A stretch of DNA of 64,000 nucleotides from assembly GCA_018657955.1 (NCBI GenBank), contig JABHWD010000029.1, forward strand, positions 1 through 64,000, written 5' to 3'. The notes under the pieces are model-generated. The model had not been told where the DNA came from and made no database searches. It saw nothing but the letters and a program-made list of their open reading frames with translations. The DNA is from Flavobacteriaceae bacterium (GTDB taxonomy: Bacteria; Bacteroidota; Bacteroidia; Flavobacteriales; Flavobacteriaceae). Position numbers and translations under genes: made by a program. How positions within the stretch are numbered: the first letter of the stretch is position 1; the number at the start of each line of letters is the position of its first letter. Positions 33,270-43,256 of this stretch are shown here, piece after piece.

Positions 33270-33524
33270 TTATTTCTTCTTAAATTTAGCATATTTAGTC
33301 CTAAATTTATCAACTCTTCCTGCTGTATCTACAAGTTTTGCTTTACCTGTATAATAAGGATGAGAAGATCTAGATATTTCTAACTTAACTAGAGGATATT
33401 CTTTACCTTTTACATCTATAGTCTCTGAAGTTTTCGTAGTAGACTTAGCTAAAAAAACATCATTATTTGACATGTCTTTAAAAGCTACCAGTCTGTAATC
33501 TTTTGGATGAATTTCTTTTCTCAT
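33270..33524 (-). CDS. rpmE2: 50S ribosomal protein L31, type B
   Basis: 84 residues from the ATG at 33524; a second ATG directly before it (33527) is equally possible. 'KEIHPKDYRLVAFKDMSN', then 'EISRSSHPYYTGKAKLVD' and 'AGRVDKFRTKYAKFK' fit L31. There is no zinc-binding CxxC, so this is the zinc-independent B type. It is monocistronic, with a near-consensus promoter upstream and a hairpin terminator. Confidence 0.95.
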   Translation of the reverse strand: MRKEIHPKDYRLVAFKDMSNNDVFLAKSTTKTSETIDVKGKEYPLVKLEISRSSHPYYTGKAKLVDTAGRVDKFRTKYAKFKKK

Positions 33525-33543
33525 CATTTCTTGTTTTGAAGTG

Positions 33544-33573
33544 CAAATTTATATATTTTTTATAATTATACAA
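33544..33573 (-). promoter_or_regulatory. rpmE2 promoter
   Basis: On the minus strand: TTG (33573-33571), a 19-nt spacer, then TAAATTTG (33551-33544). It starts 20 bp before the rpmE2 start. Confidence 0.7.
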
Positions 33574-33616
33574 TATTAGATTAAACTTAATTTAATTATA
33601 CCTATTTGGCTTTTCC

Positions 33617-33624
33617 TATATTTG
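33617..33624 (+). promoter_or_regulatory. -7 element for the DUF4199/glycosyltransferase operon
   Basis: TATATTTG, matching TAnnTTTG, 22 bp before the DUF4199 start. No clear -33 element at the usual distance. Confidence 0.45.
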
Positions 33625-33646
33625 CATAAAATATAAGAAATTAACT

Positions 33647-34177
33647 ATGGAAATAGATGTGAAAAAAATATCAGCAGATGTAGGAGTAAAGTTAGGTTTA
33701 TTCCTTTTTTTATCAAATGCTATATTTTATATTATTGATGTAGATTTATTCCTTAATTGGAAATTAGGTTTAATCTTTCCTATAATAATAATTGGTTCAG
33801 GAATTTATTCAATACTACATTCTAGGAAAAAATTAGGAGGTTACATAAATTGGGGAGAGGCATTTGTGTCCTATATGGTATGCGTTACTGTTGGAATGGT
33901 TATAGCGGCATTAGTGCAAATGTTCATATTTATAATTTTAGATCCTGCTGCAGCTGAATATATTCATGAATCATCAATGGTAATGGCAAAAGAATGGTAT
34001 ACAGGATTTAATGTACCTGAAGAGGTAATTGAACAAGCTTTAATTGAAGCAGAAAAAAACCCTCCTTTCTCATTTAGTAATATAACACTCTCATTAGCTA
34101 TGGGAATAGCAATTCAGGCAATTTTTGGATCTATAAATGCTCTTATCTTTAAAAGAAGTAACCCGGAAATTGCTTAA
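33647..34177 (+). CDS. DUF4199 family membrane protein
   Basis: 176 residues with four transmembrane segments. The pattern 'GVKLGLFLFLSNAIFYIID' at the start, 'GGYINWGEAFVSYMVCVTVG' in the middle and a C-terminal helix ending at 'INALIFKRSNPE' are those of DUF4199, which in Bacteroidota commonly lies directly before a dolichol-phosphate-type glycosyltransferase. That arrangement is seen here, with 2 nt between the genes. Function unknown; it may help anchor or regulate the transferase. Confidence 0.85.
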   Translation: MEIDVKKISADVGVKLGLFLFLSNAIFYIIDVDLFLNWKLGLIFPIIIIGSGIYSILHSRKKLGGYINWGEAFVSYMVCVTVGMVIAALVQMFIFIILDPAAAEYIHESSMVMAKEWYTGFNVPEEVIEQALIEAEKNPPFSFSNITLSLAMGIAIQAIFGSINALIFKRSNPEIA

Positions 34178-34179
34178 CT

Positions 34180-35127
34180 ATGGATATTTCAGTTATAATT
34201 CCGCTTTTAAATGAAAGTGATTCGTTAAGTGAATTACATTCTTCCATTAAAAAAGTTATGAGCTCAGGCTCGTATTCTTATGAAGTTATTTTTATTGATG
34301 ATGGGAGCTCAGATAATTCGTGGGAGATAATTAATAGTTTATCTAAAGAGCACGAATCTGTGAAAGGAATTCGATTCTTTAAAAATTATGGAAAATCACA
34401 AGCTCTTCATGTTGGTTTTTTAAAAGCAAAAGGAGATGTTGTTTTTACAATGGATGCTGATCTTCAAGATGATCCTGAAGAAATTCCTGAATTATACAAT
34501 ATGATTAAAAATGAAAATTATGATCTAGTTTCAGGTTGGAAAAAGAAAAGATACGATTCTGTGTTATTCAAAAATATCCCTTCAAAAATATTCAATTTTG
34601 CTGCCAGACTAACTTCAGGTATCAAATTAAATGATTTTAATTGCGGATTAAAGGCTTTCAAGGCTGAAGTAGTAAAAAACATAGAAGTATACGGAGAAAT
34701 GCATAGATATATCCCTGTACTAGCAAAAAATGAAGGTTTTAACAGAATTGGTCAAAAAATTGTAAAACATAGCCCTAGAAAGTACGGTAAGACCAAATTT
34801 GGGCCTAGTAGGTTTATTCATGGGTTCTTAGACTTAATTACAATATGGTTTATTTCAAAATTTGGGAAAAGACCAATGCATCTTTTTGGGAGAATTGGTT
34901 TTTTAATGTTATTAATTGGATTTTTGTTTGCAGCCTATTTAGGTTATGACAAATTGTTTGTTAATCCTTATGGAAGTTTGATAACAGAAAGGCCTGAATT
35001 TTATATCAGTCTTGCAACTATGATTATTGGCAGTCAATTCTTCGCTATAGGCTTTATTGGAGAGTTAATCTTAAGATATAATAAATCTAAAACACACTAC
35101 AGAGTAAGACAAGAAGTTAACCTATAA
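34180..35127 (+). CDS. Family 2 glycosyltransferase, membrane-anchored (DPM1/GtrB-like)
   Basis: 315 residues. The GT-A domain has 'VIIPLLNESDSLSELH', 'VIFIDDGSSDNSWEI' and the metal-binding DxD in 'FTMDADLQDDPEEIP'. Two C-terminal transmembrane helices (about residues 230-255 and 270-295) fix it to the inner membrane. Such enzymes transfer a sugar from a nucleotide donor to undecaprenyl phosphate for envelope glycan or lipid modification. It is the second gene of the DUF4199 operon and ends at a terminator. Confidence 0.9.
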   Translation: MDISVIIPLLNESDSLSELHSSIKKVMSSGSYSYEVIFIDDGSSDNSWEIINSLSKEHESVKGIRFFKNYGKSQALHVGFLKAKGDVVFTMDADLQDDPEEIPELYNMIKNENYDLVSGWKKKRYDSVLFKNIPSKIFNFAARLTSGIKLNDFNCGLKAFKAEVVKNIEVYGEMHRYIPVLAKNEGFNRIGQKIVKHSPRKYGKTKFGPSRFIHGFLDLITIWFISKFGKRPMHLFGRIGFLMLLIGFLFAAYLGYDKLFVNPYGSLITERPEFYISLATMIIGSQFFAIGFIGELILRYNKSKTHYRVRQEVNL

Positions 35128-35130
35128 AAA

Positions 35131-35155
35131 AACCCTCACCAAAGTGAAGGTTTTT
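35131..35155. terminator. Bidirectional terminator between the glycosyltransferase and lipoprotein genes
   Basis: Hairpin AACCCTCAC/GTGAAGGTT (one C-A mismatch, loop CAAA) with an A-run before and a T-run after it, serving the converging genes on both strands. Confidence 0.8.
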
Positions 35156-35178
35156 ATTACAATAAATTAAGTCAGATT

Positions 35179-35751
35179 TTATTCTTCTGAAGCTTCTTCA
35201 GATACTGGTGCTGGAATTTCAGATTTGTAAACATAAAACATGCTTACAAGGCCATCATCATTAATATAACCGTCAATCATGTCTCTATGCTTAACTTCAA
35301 CACCATCAATAGTTTGAGTAACTAAATGTCCTGCAATTATCCATTCTTCACCACCTGTGACACCTTTATAAGGCATTCCCCAATAAACATTCCATTTTGG
35401 ATTAGCTGCTTCAAACCAAGCTGATAATGCAGCTTTGTGATTCTCTTTTCCTCTTATTGTTGAACCATCAGGTGATAAAATAAATATTGAATCTGTTTCC
35501 ATCGCTAAAATAGCCTCCATATCTTGATTGTTATGAGCATCGATATATTTCATCCATATATCCATTACATCATCAGATCCTACTACAAATTTTTCGTCTG
35601 GTTGATTAACAAAGAAACCAGCACCTTCTTGCTCTAATACAACAGGTTCTGGCTGCATTTTATCTACCATTCTTTCAACAGCAGAATTGTTACACGAATA
35701 ACTAATTACAGCAAGAACTGCAACAGTTATAATTAATTTAAATTTTTTCAT
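35179..35751 (-). CDS. SnoaL/NTF2-like lipoprotein
   Basis: 190 residues with a lipoprotein signal ('AVLAVISYSCNNS', Cys about residue 20). After a short linker the NTF2-like fold spans residues 60-175: 'DIWMKYIDAHNNQDMEAI', 'FILSPDGSTIRGKENHKAA' and 'WIIAGHLVTQTIDGVEVKH'. The acidic Glu-rich tail is unusual. It is a full-length relative of the short protein at 28-393. Role unknown; such folds can be enzymes or binding modules. Confidence 0.75.
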   Translation of the reverse strand: MKKFKLIITVAVLAVISYSCNNSAVERMVDKMQPEPVVLEQEGAGFFVNQPDEKFVVGSDDVMDIWMKYIDAHNNQDMEAILAMETDSIFILSPDGSTIRGKENHKAALSAWFEAANPKWNVYWGMPYKGVTGGEEWIIAGHLVTQTIDGVEVKHRDMIDGYINDDGLVSMFYVYKSEIPAPVSEEASEE

Positions 35752-35862
35752 AATTATTATTTTTTTTTATAAATGTATTAAAATATCTCTTTTAATCTCA
35801 TAACTGTTGTTAATTTATAAGTTTTTTAACAACCTTTACTAATAATTTTCTTCTTAATAGCT

Positions 35863-35870
35863 TAATTTTG
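35863..35870 (+). promoter_or_regulatory. -7 element for the phosphohexomutase gene
   Basis: TAATTTTG, matching TAnnTTTG, 19 bp before the start at 35890. No clear -33 element. Confidence 0.4.
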
Positions 35871-35889
35871 CAAATATATTTTAAAGAAT

Positions 35890-37602
35890 ATGTCTTTGAG
35901 TGAAATAGAGAAAAAAGCTGAAAAATGGTCAAATGATCCATTTTCTAAAGAAACCCGAGAAAAAGTTAAAGAACTTTATAATAATAAAAAACTTTTAGAA
36001 GACTGTTTTTATAAAGATCTAGAATTTGGTACTGGTGGTATGAGGGGTATAATGGGTGTTGGAACCAATAGAATAAATAAGTATACATTAGGGAAAAATA
36101 CTCAAGGAATTTGCAATTACCTTAATAAGACAGAAAAGGGAGAAATTAAAGTAGCAATAGCTTTTGACTGCAGAAATAACAGCGAATCTTTTGCTAAAAT
36201 TGTTGCAGATGTCTTTTCTGCAAATAAAATTAAAGTGTACATTTTTAACCAGTTAAGACCAACACCTGAGTTATCATTTGCTGTAAAAAACCTTAACTGC
36301 AATTGTGGAATTGTTTTAACAGCATCCCATAATCCTCCTGAATATAATGGATACAAGGTGTACTGGAAAGATGGAGGTCAAATTGTTCCACCAATAGATA
36401 AGCTATTAATTGAAGAAATAAATAATGTATCATTTGAAGAAATAAAATTCAATGGCAACTCAAATCTTATTGAAACTATTGATGAATTAATTGATAAGGA
36501 GTTTATTTCAAGTAGTATAAAAATTGGCAAGGTTGATAAAATAACCGATCGAGAAAATATGAAAATTGTTTTCACTTCTCTTCATGGAACCTCTTCTACT
36601 ATTATGCCAAAAGTATTTGAAAAAATTGGCTACAAAAATGTGTTATATGTACCAGAGCAAATGGAACCAGATGGTAACTTTCCTACAGTAGAATCACCTA
36701 ATCCAGAAGAAAAAGAAGCTTTATTATTAGGATTAAATCTAGCAAAGCAAAGTGATGCAGATATAGTCATAGGAACAGATCCTGATGCTGACAGACTTGG
36801 TATTGCTGTAAAAGACTTAAATAATGACTACATCCTACTTAACGGCAATCAATTAATGGTTATAATGATTGATTTCCTATTAAATAATTTAAAATCAGAA
36901 GATAAATTAAATACTAGTCAGTTTATAGCCACAACCATTGTTTCAACACCATTAGTAGGAAAAATTGCTAACTATTATAATCTTGACTGCAAACTGTGCT
37001 TAACAGGCTTTAAATGGATCGCTAAAATGATTGAAGATTATCCTAAATCAAGTTTTCTAATTGGAGGTGAAGAAAGTTATGGAATGATGATAAGTGATTT
37101 TGTAAGAGATAAGGATGCAATAACAGCTAGCTTATTTGCATGTGAAATTGCTAATTATTTAAAGCAGAATGGCTCATCAATGTTTAAGAATCTTATTGAC
37201 ATATATATCAAATATGGGTTATACAAAGAAGAATTAGTCTCGATAACAAAAAAAGGGAAAGAAGGTAAAATAGAAATAGCAAATATTATTGATGGCTTTA
37301 AAAATAATCCTCCTAAAAAAATTGGTGGATCTGAAGTAATTTCTATATACAATTATGAAAAATCTCAAAAAATAGATTTAAAAACAAATAGAGCAACTAA
37401 AATAAATTTTCCAAAATCTAATGTTATTGAATTTAATACTGCTAATGGGACTAAGGTAATTTTAAGACCAAGCGGTACTGAACCAAAAATCAAAATGTAT
37501 ATTAGTGTAACTATTAAACTTGAATCTAAAGAACAATATTTGGAAAAGAATAATTTTTTAAATAATAGAATTAAAGCAATAATTGAAGAAATTAATTTAT
37601 AA
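35890..37602 (+). CDS. Phospho-sugar mutase (phosphoglucomutase/phosphomannomutase)
   Basis: 570 residues of the alpha-D-phosphohexomutase superfamily: 'EFGTGGMRGIMGVGTNRIN' near the start, the phospho-serine loop 'TASHNPPEYNGYKVYW', the metal loop 'GTDPDADRLGIAV', sugar-binding 'GGEESYGMM' and the C-terminal phosphate loop 'RPSGTEPKIKMYI'. All four active-site regions are intact. It interconverts hexose 1- and 6-phosphates; the glucose/mannose preference is not clear, though its length and order match the PGM2-like group. The stop overlaps the start of the exporter gene (TAATG). Confidence 0.93.
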   Translation: MSLSEIEKKAEKWSNDPFSKETREKVKELYNNKKLLEDCFYKDLEFGTGGMRGIMGVGTNRINKYTLGKNTQGICNYLNKTEKGEIKVAIAFDCRNNSESFAKIVADVFSANKIKVYIFNQLRPTPELSFAVKNLNCNCGIVLTASHNPPEYNGYKVYWKDGGQIVPPIDKLLIEEINNVSFEEIKFNGNSNLIETIDELIDKEFISSSIKIGKVDKITDRENMKIVFTSLHGTSSTIMPKVFEKIGYKNVLYVPEQMEPDGNFPTVESPNPEEKEALLLGLNLAKQSDADIVIGTDPDADRLGIAVKDLNNDYILLNGNQLMVIMIDFLLNNLKSEDKLNTSQFIATTIVSTPLVGKIANYYNLDCKLCLTGFKWIAKMIEDYPKSSFLIGGEESYGMMISDFVRDKDAITASLFACEIANYLKQNGSSMFKNLIDIYIKYGLYKEELVSITKKGKEGKIEIANIIDGFKNNPPKKIGGSEVISIYNYEKSQKIDLKTNRATKINFPKSNVIEFNTANGTKVILRPSGTEPKIKMYISVTIKLESKEQYLEKNNFLNNRIKAIIEEINL

Positions 37603-39425
37603 TGAAGAACTACTTTAATAGAATATTTAGATATACCCTGCCTTATAAAAGGTTTTTCCTGTTAAACATCTTTACAAACATTTTTTATGCCTTGTTTGGC
37701 ACACTATCTATGATATCTCTTTTCCCAATGCTTAAAGTTCTATTTAATCAGACTGAATCCCTAACCACAGAACCTATATGGGCTGGTATTGGCGATATAG
37801 TTAATTATGCTGAGACTTATCTTAATTATTTTGTTACTATAAAAAAAGCTGAAGGAAATAATGATGTGCTGATCTTTATGGTCTCAATAATAATTGTCAC
37901 ATTCCTGCTAAAAAATCTCTTTAATTATTTATCAATGTTCTTTATTACTTTTTTAAAAAATGGGGTAATAAAAGATTTCAGAAATGAGATCTACAACAAA
38001 ATAGTAAAACTTTCTATGTCTTATTATTCGGAAAAGAAAAAGGGAGATATTGTTGCTAGAATTTCATCTGATGTTCTAGAAATTGATAATTCTTTTTTAT
38101 CAATATTTGAATTAATAATTAAAGAGCCGTTGATGATATTATTTACCCTTATATCAATGTATATAATAAGTCCCGAATTAACTGGATTTGTTATAATATT
38201 TATTCCCATATCAGCCATTTTTATATCAGTTGTTGGTAAATCATTAAAGCGCCAATCATTAAAAGTTCAAAAAGAGCAAGGTTTATTTATTTCACTGGTA
38301 GATGAGACCTTAAATGGATTAAAAATTGTAAAAATCTTTAATGCTGAAAATGCCTTTTCAAGAAAATTCTCTGAATCAACAAACAGATTATATAAATTCT
38401 CAAATAGTGTTATAAATAAGAAAAATCTAGCAGGCCCTTTGAGTGAATTTTTGGGAATTTGTTCTATTGCAATTATTCTATGGTATGGAGGAATGATGGT
38501 GTTAAAGGAAAATTCACTAGATGCCAGCACATTCCTAGTTTATTTAGGGTTAGCATATAACATTCTTACACCGGCTAAATCACTAAGTAAGGCAAGTTAT
38601 AAAATCAGAAAAGCTTATGGTGCTGCTGAAAGGGTTTTTCAAGTTCTCGATGATAATAGATTTATCAAATCTAATGAAGATGATACTTCTCTAGAAAATT
38701 TTAGTACTAGTATCGACTTTAATAACGTTTCATTTAGGTATGATAATGAAGATGTAATAAAAAATCTGTCGCTGATAATTAAAAAAGGAGAAACAGTTGC
38801 ATTAGTTGGACAATCAGGTAGTGGAAAATCTACAATTGCTAATTTAATTAGCAGATTCTATGATATATCTGAAGGTGAAATTAGAGTTGATGGTAAAAAC
38901 ATAAAAGAAGTAAATTTAAAATCATTAAGAAAATTAATTGGGTTAGTAACGCAAGATTCGATTTTATTCAATGATTCAATAAAAAACAATCTATTAATTG
39001 GAAAAGAAGATGCTAACGATCAGGAAATAATTCAGGCTCTTAAAATCGCCAATGCATGGGAATTTGTTAAAGAATTACCAGAGACAATTGAAAATAATAT
39101 TGGAGATTCAGGAAACAAACTCTCTGGTGGTCAGAAACAAAGACTTAGTATCGCAAGAGCTGTATTAAAAAACCCTCCAATTATGATCTTAGATGAAGCC
39201 ACCTCTGCACTAGATAGTGAAAGTGAGAATCTTGTACAAATGGCATTAGATAATGTAATGAAAAACAAAACTTCTCTTGTTATTGCTCACAGACTTTCAA
39301 CAATTCAAAAAGCAGATAATATTTTAGTATTAGATAAAGGAAAAATTATTGAGAGCGGGAACCATAAAGATCTAATGGATAAAGGAGGCATCTATACTAA
39401 TCTAGTCCGCATGCAAACAATATAA
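37602..39425 (+). CDS. ABC exporter, fused permease and ATPase (MsbA-like)
   Basis: 607 residues: six transmembrane helices in the first 330 residues, then an ATPase with Walker A 'ALVGQSGSGKSTIAN', signature 'LSGGQKQRLSIARA' and Walker B 'PPIMILDEATSALDSES', then 'IAHRLSTIQKAD' with the switch His. Half-transporters of this kind dimerise and flip lipids or export drugs or peptides. Translational coupling to the phosphohexomutase suggests an envelope role, such as lipid A or glycolipid export; the substrate is not determined. Confidence 0.9.
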   Translation: MKNYFNRIFRYTLPYKRFFLLNIFTNIFYALFGTLSMISLFPMLKVLFNQTESLTTEPIWAGIGDIVNYAETYLNYFVTIKKAEGNNDVLIFMVSIIIVTFLLKNLFNYLSMFFITFLKNGVIKDFRNEIYNKIVKLSMSYYSEKKKGDIVARISSDVLEIDNSFLSIFELIIKEPLMILFTLISMYIISPELTGFVIIFIPISAIFISVVGKSLKRQSLKVQKEQGLFISLVDETLNGLKIVKIFNAENAFSRKFSESTNRLYKFSNSVINKKNLAGPLSEFLGICSIAIILWYGGMMVLKENSLDASTFLVYLGLAYNILTPAKSLSKASYKIRKAYGAAERVFQVLDDNRFIKSNEDDTSLENFSTSIDFNNVSFRYDNEDVIKNLSLIIKKGETVALVGQSGSGKSTIANLISRFYDISEGEIRVDGKNIKEVNLKSLRKLIGLVTQDSILFNDSIKNNLLIGKEDANDQEIIQALKIANAWEFVKELPETIENNIGDSGNKLSGGQKQRLSIARAVLKNPPIMILDEATSALDSESENLVQMALDNVMKNKTSLVIAHRLSTIQKADNILVLDKGKIIESGNHKDLMDKGGIYTNLVRMQTI

Positions 39426-39469
39426 TTAATTAGTTGTTGTTTAAAAATAGTGAATAACTAATTAATTAT
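39422..39469. repeat. 14-bp inverted repeat after the ABC exporter gene
   Basis: 39422-39435 pairs perfectly with 39456-39469, with a 20-nt loop; it includes the exporter stop codon. It is all AT apart from two base pairs and no T-run follows, so it is only a possible weak terminator. Confidence 0.4.
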
Positions 39470-39506
39470 CCCTTCTTATTTAATACATAGTTTGTAATAA
39501 ATCGAC

Positions 39507-39514
39507 TAAATTTG
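39507..39514 (+). promoter_or_regulatory. purL promoter -7 element
   Basis: TAAATTTG, matching TAnnTTTG, 24 bp before the purL start. No -33 TTG at the usual spacing. Confidence 0.4.
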
Positions 39515-39538
39515 ATTTTCTATTTCTCATTACTTTAA

Positions 39539-42500
39539 ATGATACTTTTTTTTGATAATCGTGAGAATATAGTTTTTGCTGTAGAAACACAAAAACAACT
39601 ATCAAACTCTGATATTAATAAATTATCCTGGTTATTTGGAAATTCTTCCTTAGTAGATTCAGATATAATTAAAAATACCTATTTGGGACCTAGAGCTGTA
39701 ATGGTTTCTCCATGGAGTACTAATGCTGTTGAGATAACTCAGAATATGGGGATAAATCATATAAATAGAATTGAAGAATATGTTAAAGTAGATCAATATT
39801 TTAAAGAATACGATCCAATGTTATTTGAAAAATTTACAGAACTCAATCAATCTGTGTTTATTATAAATATAGATCCAGAGCCTATAAATCATATTGACAA
39901 TATTGAATCGTATAACGAATCTGAAGGTCTGTCATTAAGTAAAGAAGAAGTTAATTATTTACTTAATGTTTCAAATGAAATTGGCAGAAAACTGACAGAT
40001 TCAGAAATTTTTGGATTTTCTCAAGTAAACTCAGAGCATTGTAGACATAAAATCTTCAATGGAAAATTTATTATTGATGGTAGGGAAATGCCTAATAGTC
40101 TCTTTAAGATGATTAAAGAGACTTCAAAGATTAATCCAAATAAAATAGTTTCTGCTTATAAAGACAATGTTGCTTTTATAAAAGGTCCAATCGTAAACCA
40201 ATTTTCACCTGCTAGATCAGATATAGCTGACTATTATAAATTAAAACCATTTGAATCCGTTATATCCCTAAAAGCTGAAACACATAATTTTCCCACGACT
40301 GTTGAACCATTTAATGGTGCTGCAACTGGATCTGGTGGGGAAATTAGAGATAGACTAGCTGGGGGGAAGGGTTCTATGCCAATGGCTGGTACAGCAGTGT
40401 ATATGACGCCTTATTCTAGGTTTAATGAATATTCATGGGAGAAAAAAATTATAAAACGTGATTGGCTGTATCAAAATCCTATAGACATATTAATTAAAGC
40501 CTCTAATGGAGCTTCAGATTTTGGAAACAAATTTGGTCAACCTCTAATTTGTGGTTCCGTTTTAACTTTTGAACATCAAGAAAATAATGATATTCAAGGT
40601 TATGATAAAGTAATAATGCTAGCAGGGGGTATTGGTTATGCAAAAGCAACTGATGCTATAAAAGAAAATCCAGAATTAGGTGATAGAATAATAGTGATGG
40701 GTGGAGAAAATTATAGGATTGGAATGGGTGGAGCTGCTGTTTCCTCAGCTGATACAGGTGAATTTTCATCTGGAATAGAACTAAATGCTATTCAGAGATC
40801 AAATCCTGAAATGCAGAAAAGAGTTGCAAATGCAATTAGAGGAGTTATTGAAAGTGAAGATAATTTTATTGTTTCCATTCATGACCATGGAGCTGGAGGC
40901 CATCTAAATTGCCTAACAGAATTAGTGGAAAATTCTGGTGGAATTATAAATATTGATAAACTGCCAATTGGAGATTCAACATTATCCTTTAAAGAAATCG
41001 TTGGGAATGAGTCACAAGAAAGAATGGGATTGCTTGTAAATGAGAAAAAATTAGAATTACTTAATAAAATATGTGAAAGAGAAAGAGCTCCTATATATGA
41101 TGTTGGTCATGTTACAAATGATGGAAAATTTACTATTAAATCAGATACAACAAATACAAAACCTGTTGATCTAAAACTTAAACATTTTTTTGGAAGCTCC
41201 CCTACTACTATAATTGAAGATGTCTCATTTAAAAAAAATTATAGTGAGCTTAGCTATAACTCAAATGATTTTTATGTTCATCTAAAAGACCTTTTTAAAC
41301 TTGAAGCTGTTGGTTGTAAGGATTGGTTAACTAATAAAGTAGATAGATGTGTTGGAGGAAAAGTGGCTAAACAGCAATGTGTAGGTCAATTGCAATTACC
41401 ATTGAATAATTGTGGTGTAATGGCTTTAGACTATAATGGAAAGGACGGAATTGCAACATCAATTGGGCATTCACCAATATCAGGATTAATCGATCCTATT
41501 GCAGGTAGTAGAAACAGTGTTGCAGAAGCATTAACAAATATAATTTGGGCTCCATTAAAAGATAATATTTCAGGAGTATCTTTATCAGCAAATTGGATGT
41601 GGCCGTGTAAAAACAAAGGAGAAGACAGTAGATTATATGAAGCTGTTTCAGCAATATCAGAATTTGCAATTGAACTAGGCATAAGTATTCCAACAGGGAA
41701 AGATTCACTTTCTATGACTCAAAAATATAATCATAGAGAAGTTTCAGCGCCTGGAACTGTAATTATTAGTGCAGTTTCGCATTGTGATGATATAACTAGA
41801 GTTATTGAACCTGTTTTTAATTCCAAATTTGGTAATATATACTATATTAATCTATCCTGTGATGATTATAAATTAGGAGGAAGTTCATTTGCACAAATAT
41901 TGGGGAAAATTGGCAAAAAAACTCCTACTATAAAAGATTCAACTTTTGTAGTAAATGTATTCAATACTGTTCAAGATCTTATTAGAAAAGACTTGATATT
42001 TGCTGGTCATGATGTAGGTTCTGGTGGTTTGATAACTACTATTATGGAGATGTGTTTCGCAGATAATAATATTGCTGCAAATATTGATCTTACAGCAATT
42101 GGTGAAAAAGATTCAATAAAGTTACTTTTTTCAGAAAATCCTGGTATAATTATTCAATCTAAAGATCAATCAATAGAAAAGATATTAGATGATAAAGGAA
42201 TTGATTATTACAAAATTGGGAGCGTAACAACTGAACAAAAATTATTGCTTAAAAATCATTCAGATTCATATGAAATAAACATAGAAGAATATAGAGATTA
42301 TTGGTTTAAAACTTCAATGCTACTTGATAAAAAACAAACTGCTAATAATCTTTCAGAAATAAGATATATAAATTATAAAAAACAATCATTAAATTTTAAA
42401 TTTCCAATTGGGTTTTCAGGGATAAAACCAATAACTCTTGAAATGAAAAACAGACCAAAAGCTGCTGTAATAAGAGAGAAAGGAAGCAACAGTGAACGCG

Positions 42501-43210
42501 AATTAGCTAATGCATTATTTTTAGCAGGGTTTCAAGTTAAAGACATTCACATGACTGATTTAATTTCAGGAAGAGAAAATTTAGAGGATGTGCAATTTAT
42601 AGGAGTAGTTGGAGGATTTTCTAATTCTGATGTTTTAGGATCTGCAAAGGGTTGGGCAGGAGCCTTTTTATATAATGAAAAAGCAAAGAAATCAATTAAT
42701 AATTTCATTTCTAGAAAAGACACTTTATCAATTGGTTTATGTAATGGCTGCCAGCTTTTTATGGAATTAGAAGTTGTTAATCCAGATCATGAAATTCATG
42801 GAAAAATGACTTTTAATGATTCAAATAAACACGAAAGTGGATTTACTTCTGTAGATATTCAAAAAAATAATTCAGTAATGATGTCATCATTAGAGAATTG
42901 TAATTTAGGTGTATGGATAAGTCATGGAGAGGGAAAATTTGACCTACCCTATTCTGAAGATAAATACAATATAATCGCTAAATACTCCTATGAAGGCTAT
43001 CCATCAAACCCTAATGGCTCAGATTTTAATATTGCTATGATGTCTAGTTCGGACGGAAGACATCTAGTGACAATGCCGCATATAGAAAGATCTATTTTTC
43101 AATGGAATTGGGCATATTATGTAAGAGGAAGAAATGATGAAGTTTCACCGTGGATACAAGCTTTTATTAATGCAAGAGATTGGGTTATAAGTTACAATTC
43201 AAAAAAATAA
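39539..43210 (+). CDS. purL: Phosphoribosylformylglycinamidine synthase, single-chain
   Basis: 1223 residues, the large fused form. An N-terminal PurS-like domain, then FGAM synthase domains with 'QVNSEHCRHKIFNG', 'ETHNFPTTVEPFNGAATGSG' and the second half 'GHDVGSGGLITTIMEMCFA'. The C-terminal glutaminase begins at 'RPKAAVIREKGSNSERELA' and has the nucleophile in 'LCNGCQLFMEL', with the His/Glu pair in 'PHIER' near the end. It catalyses the ATP- and glutamine-dependent fourth step of purine synthesis. It is monocistronic. Confidence 0.97.
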   Translation: MILFFDNRENIVFAVETQKQLSNSDINKLSWLFGNSSLVDSDIIKNTYLGPRAVMVSPWSTNAVEITQNMGINHINRIEEYVKVDQYFKEYDPMLFEKFTELNQSVFIINIDPEPINHIDNIESYNESEGLSLSKEEVNYLLNVSNEIGRKLTDSEIFGFSQVNSEHCRHKIFNGKFIIDGREMPNSLFKMIKETSKINPNKIVSAYKDNVAFIKGPIVNQFSPARSDIADYYKLKPFESVISLKAETHNFPTTVEPFNGAATGSGGEIRDRLAGGKGSMPMAGTAVYMTPYSRFNEYSWEKKIIKRDWLYQNPIDILIKASNGASDFGNKFGQPLICGSVLTFEHQENNDIQGYDKVIMLAGGIGYAKATDAIKENPELGDRIIVMGGENYRIGMGGAAVSSADTGEFSSGIELNAIQRSNPEMQKRVANAIRGVIESEDNFIVSIHDHGAGGHLNCLTELVENSGGIINIDKLPIGDSTLSFKEIVGNESQERMGLLVNEKKLELLNKICERERAPIYDVGHVTNDGKFTIKSDTTNTKPVDLKLKHFFGSSPTTIIEDVSFKKNYSELSYNSNDFYVHLKDLFKLEAVGCKDWLTNKVDRCVGGKVAKQQCVGQLQLPLNNCGVMALDYNGKDGIATSIGHSPISGLIDPIAGSRNSVAEALTNIIWAPLKDNISGVSLSANWMWPCKNKGEDSRLYEAVSAISEFAIELGISIPTGKDSLSMTQKYNHREVSAPGTVIISAVSHCDDITRVIEPVFNSKFGNIYYINLSCDDYKLGGSSFAQILGKIGKKTPTIKDSTFVVNVFNTVQDLIRKDLIFAGHDVGSGGLITTIMEMCFADNNIAANIDLTAIGEKDSIKLLFSENPGIIIQSKDQSIEKILDDKGIDYYKIGSVTTEQKLLLKNHSDSYEINIEEYRDYWFKTSMLLDKKQTANNLSEIRYINYKKQSLNFKFPIGFSGIKPITLEMKNRPKAAVIREKGSNSERELANALFLAGFQVKDIHMTDLISGRENLEDVQFIGVVGGFSNSDVLGSAKGWAGAFLYNEKAKKSINNFISRKDTLSIGLCNGCQLFMELEVVNPDHEIHGKMTFNDSNKHESGFTSVDIQKNNSVMMSSLENCNLGVWISHGEGKFDLPYSEDKYNIIAKYSYEGYPSNPNGSDFNIAMMSSSDGRHLVTMPHIERSIFQWNWAYYVRGRNDEVSPWIQAFINARDWVISYNSKK

Positions 43211-43231
43211 TGGAATAATCTTTGATTATAA

Positions 43232-43239
43232 TATATTTG
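43232..43239 (+). promoter_or_regulatory. -7 element for the M14 peptidase gene
   Basis: TATATTTG, matching TAnnTTTG, 17 bp before the start at 43257. No -33 element at the usual spacing. Confidence 0.45.
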
Positions 43240-43256
43240 TAATCGATTAAGAGCAC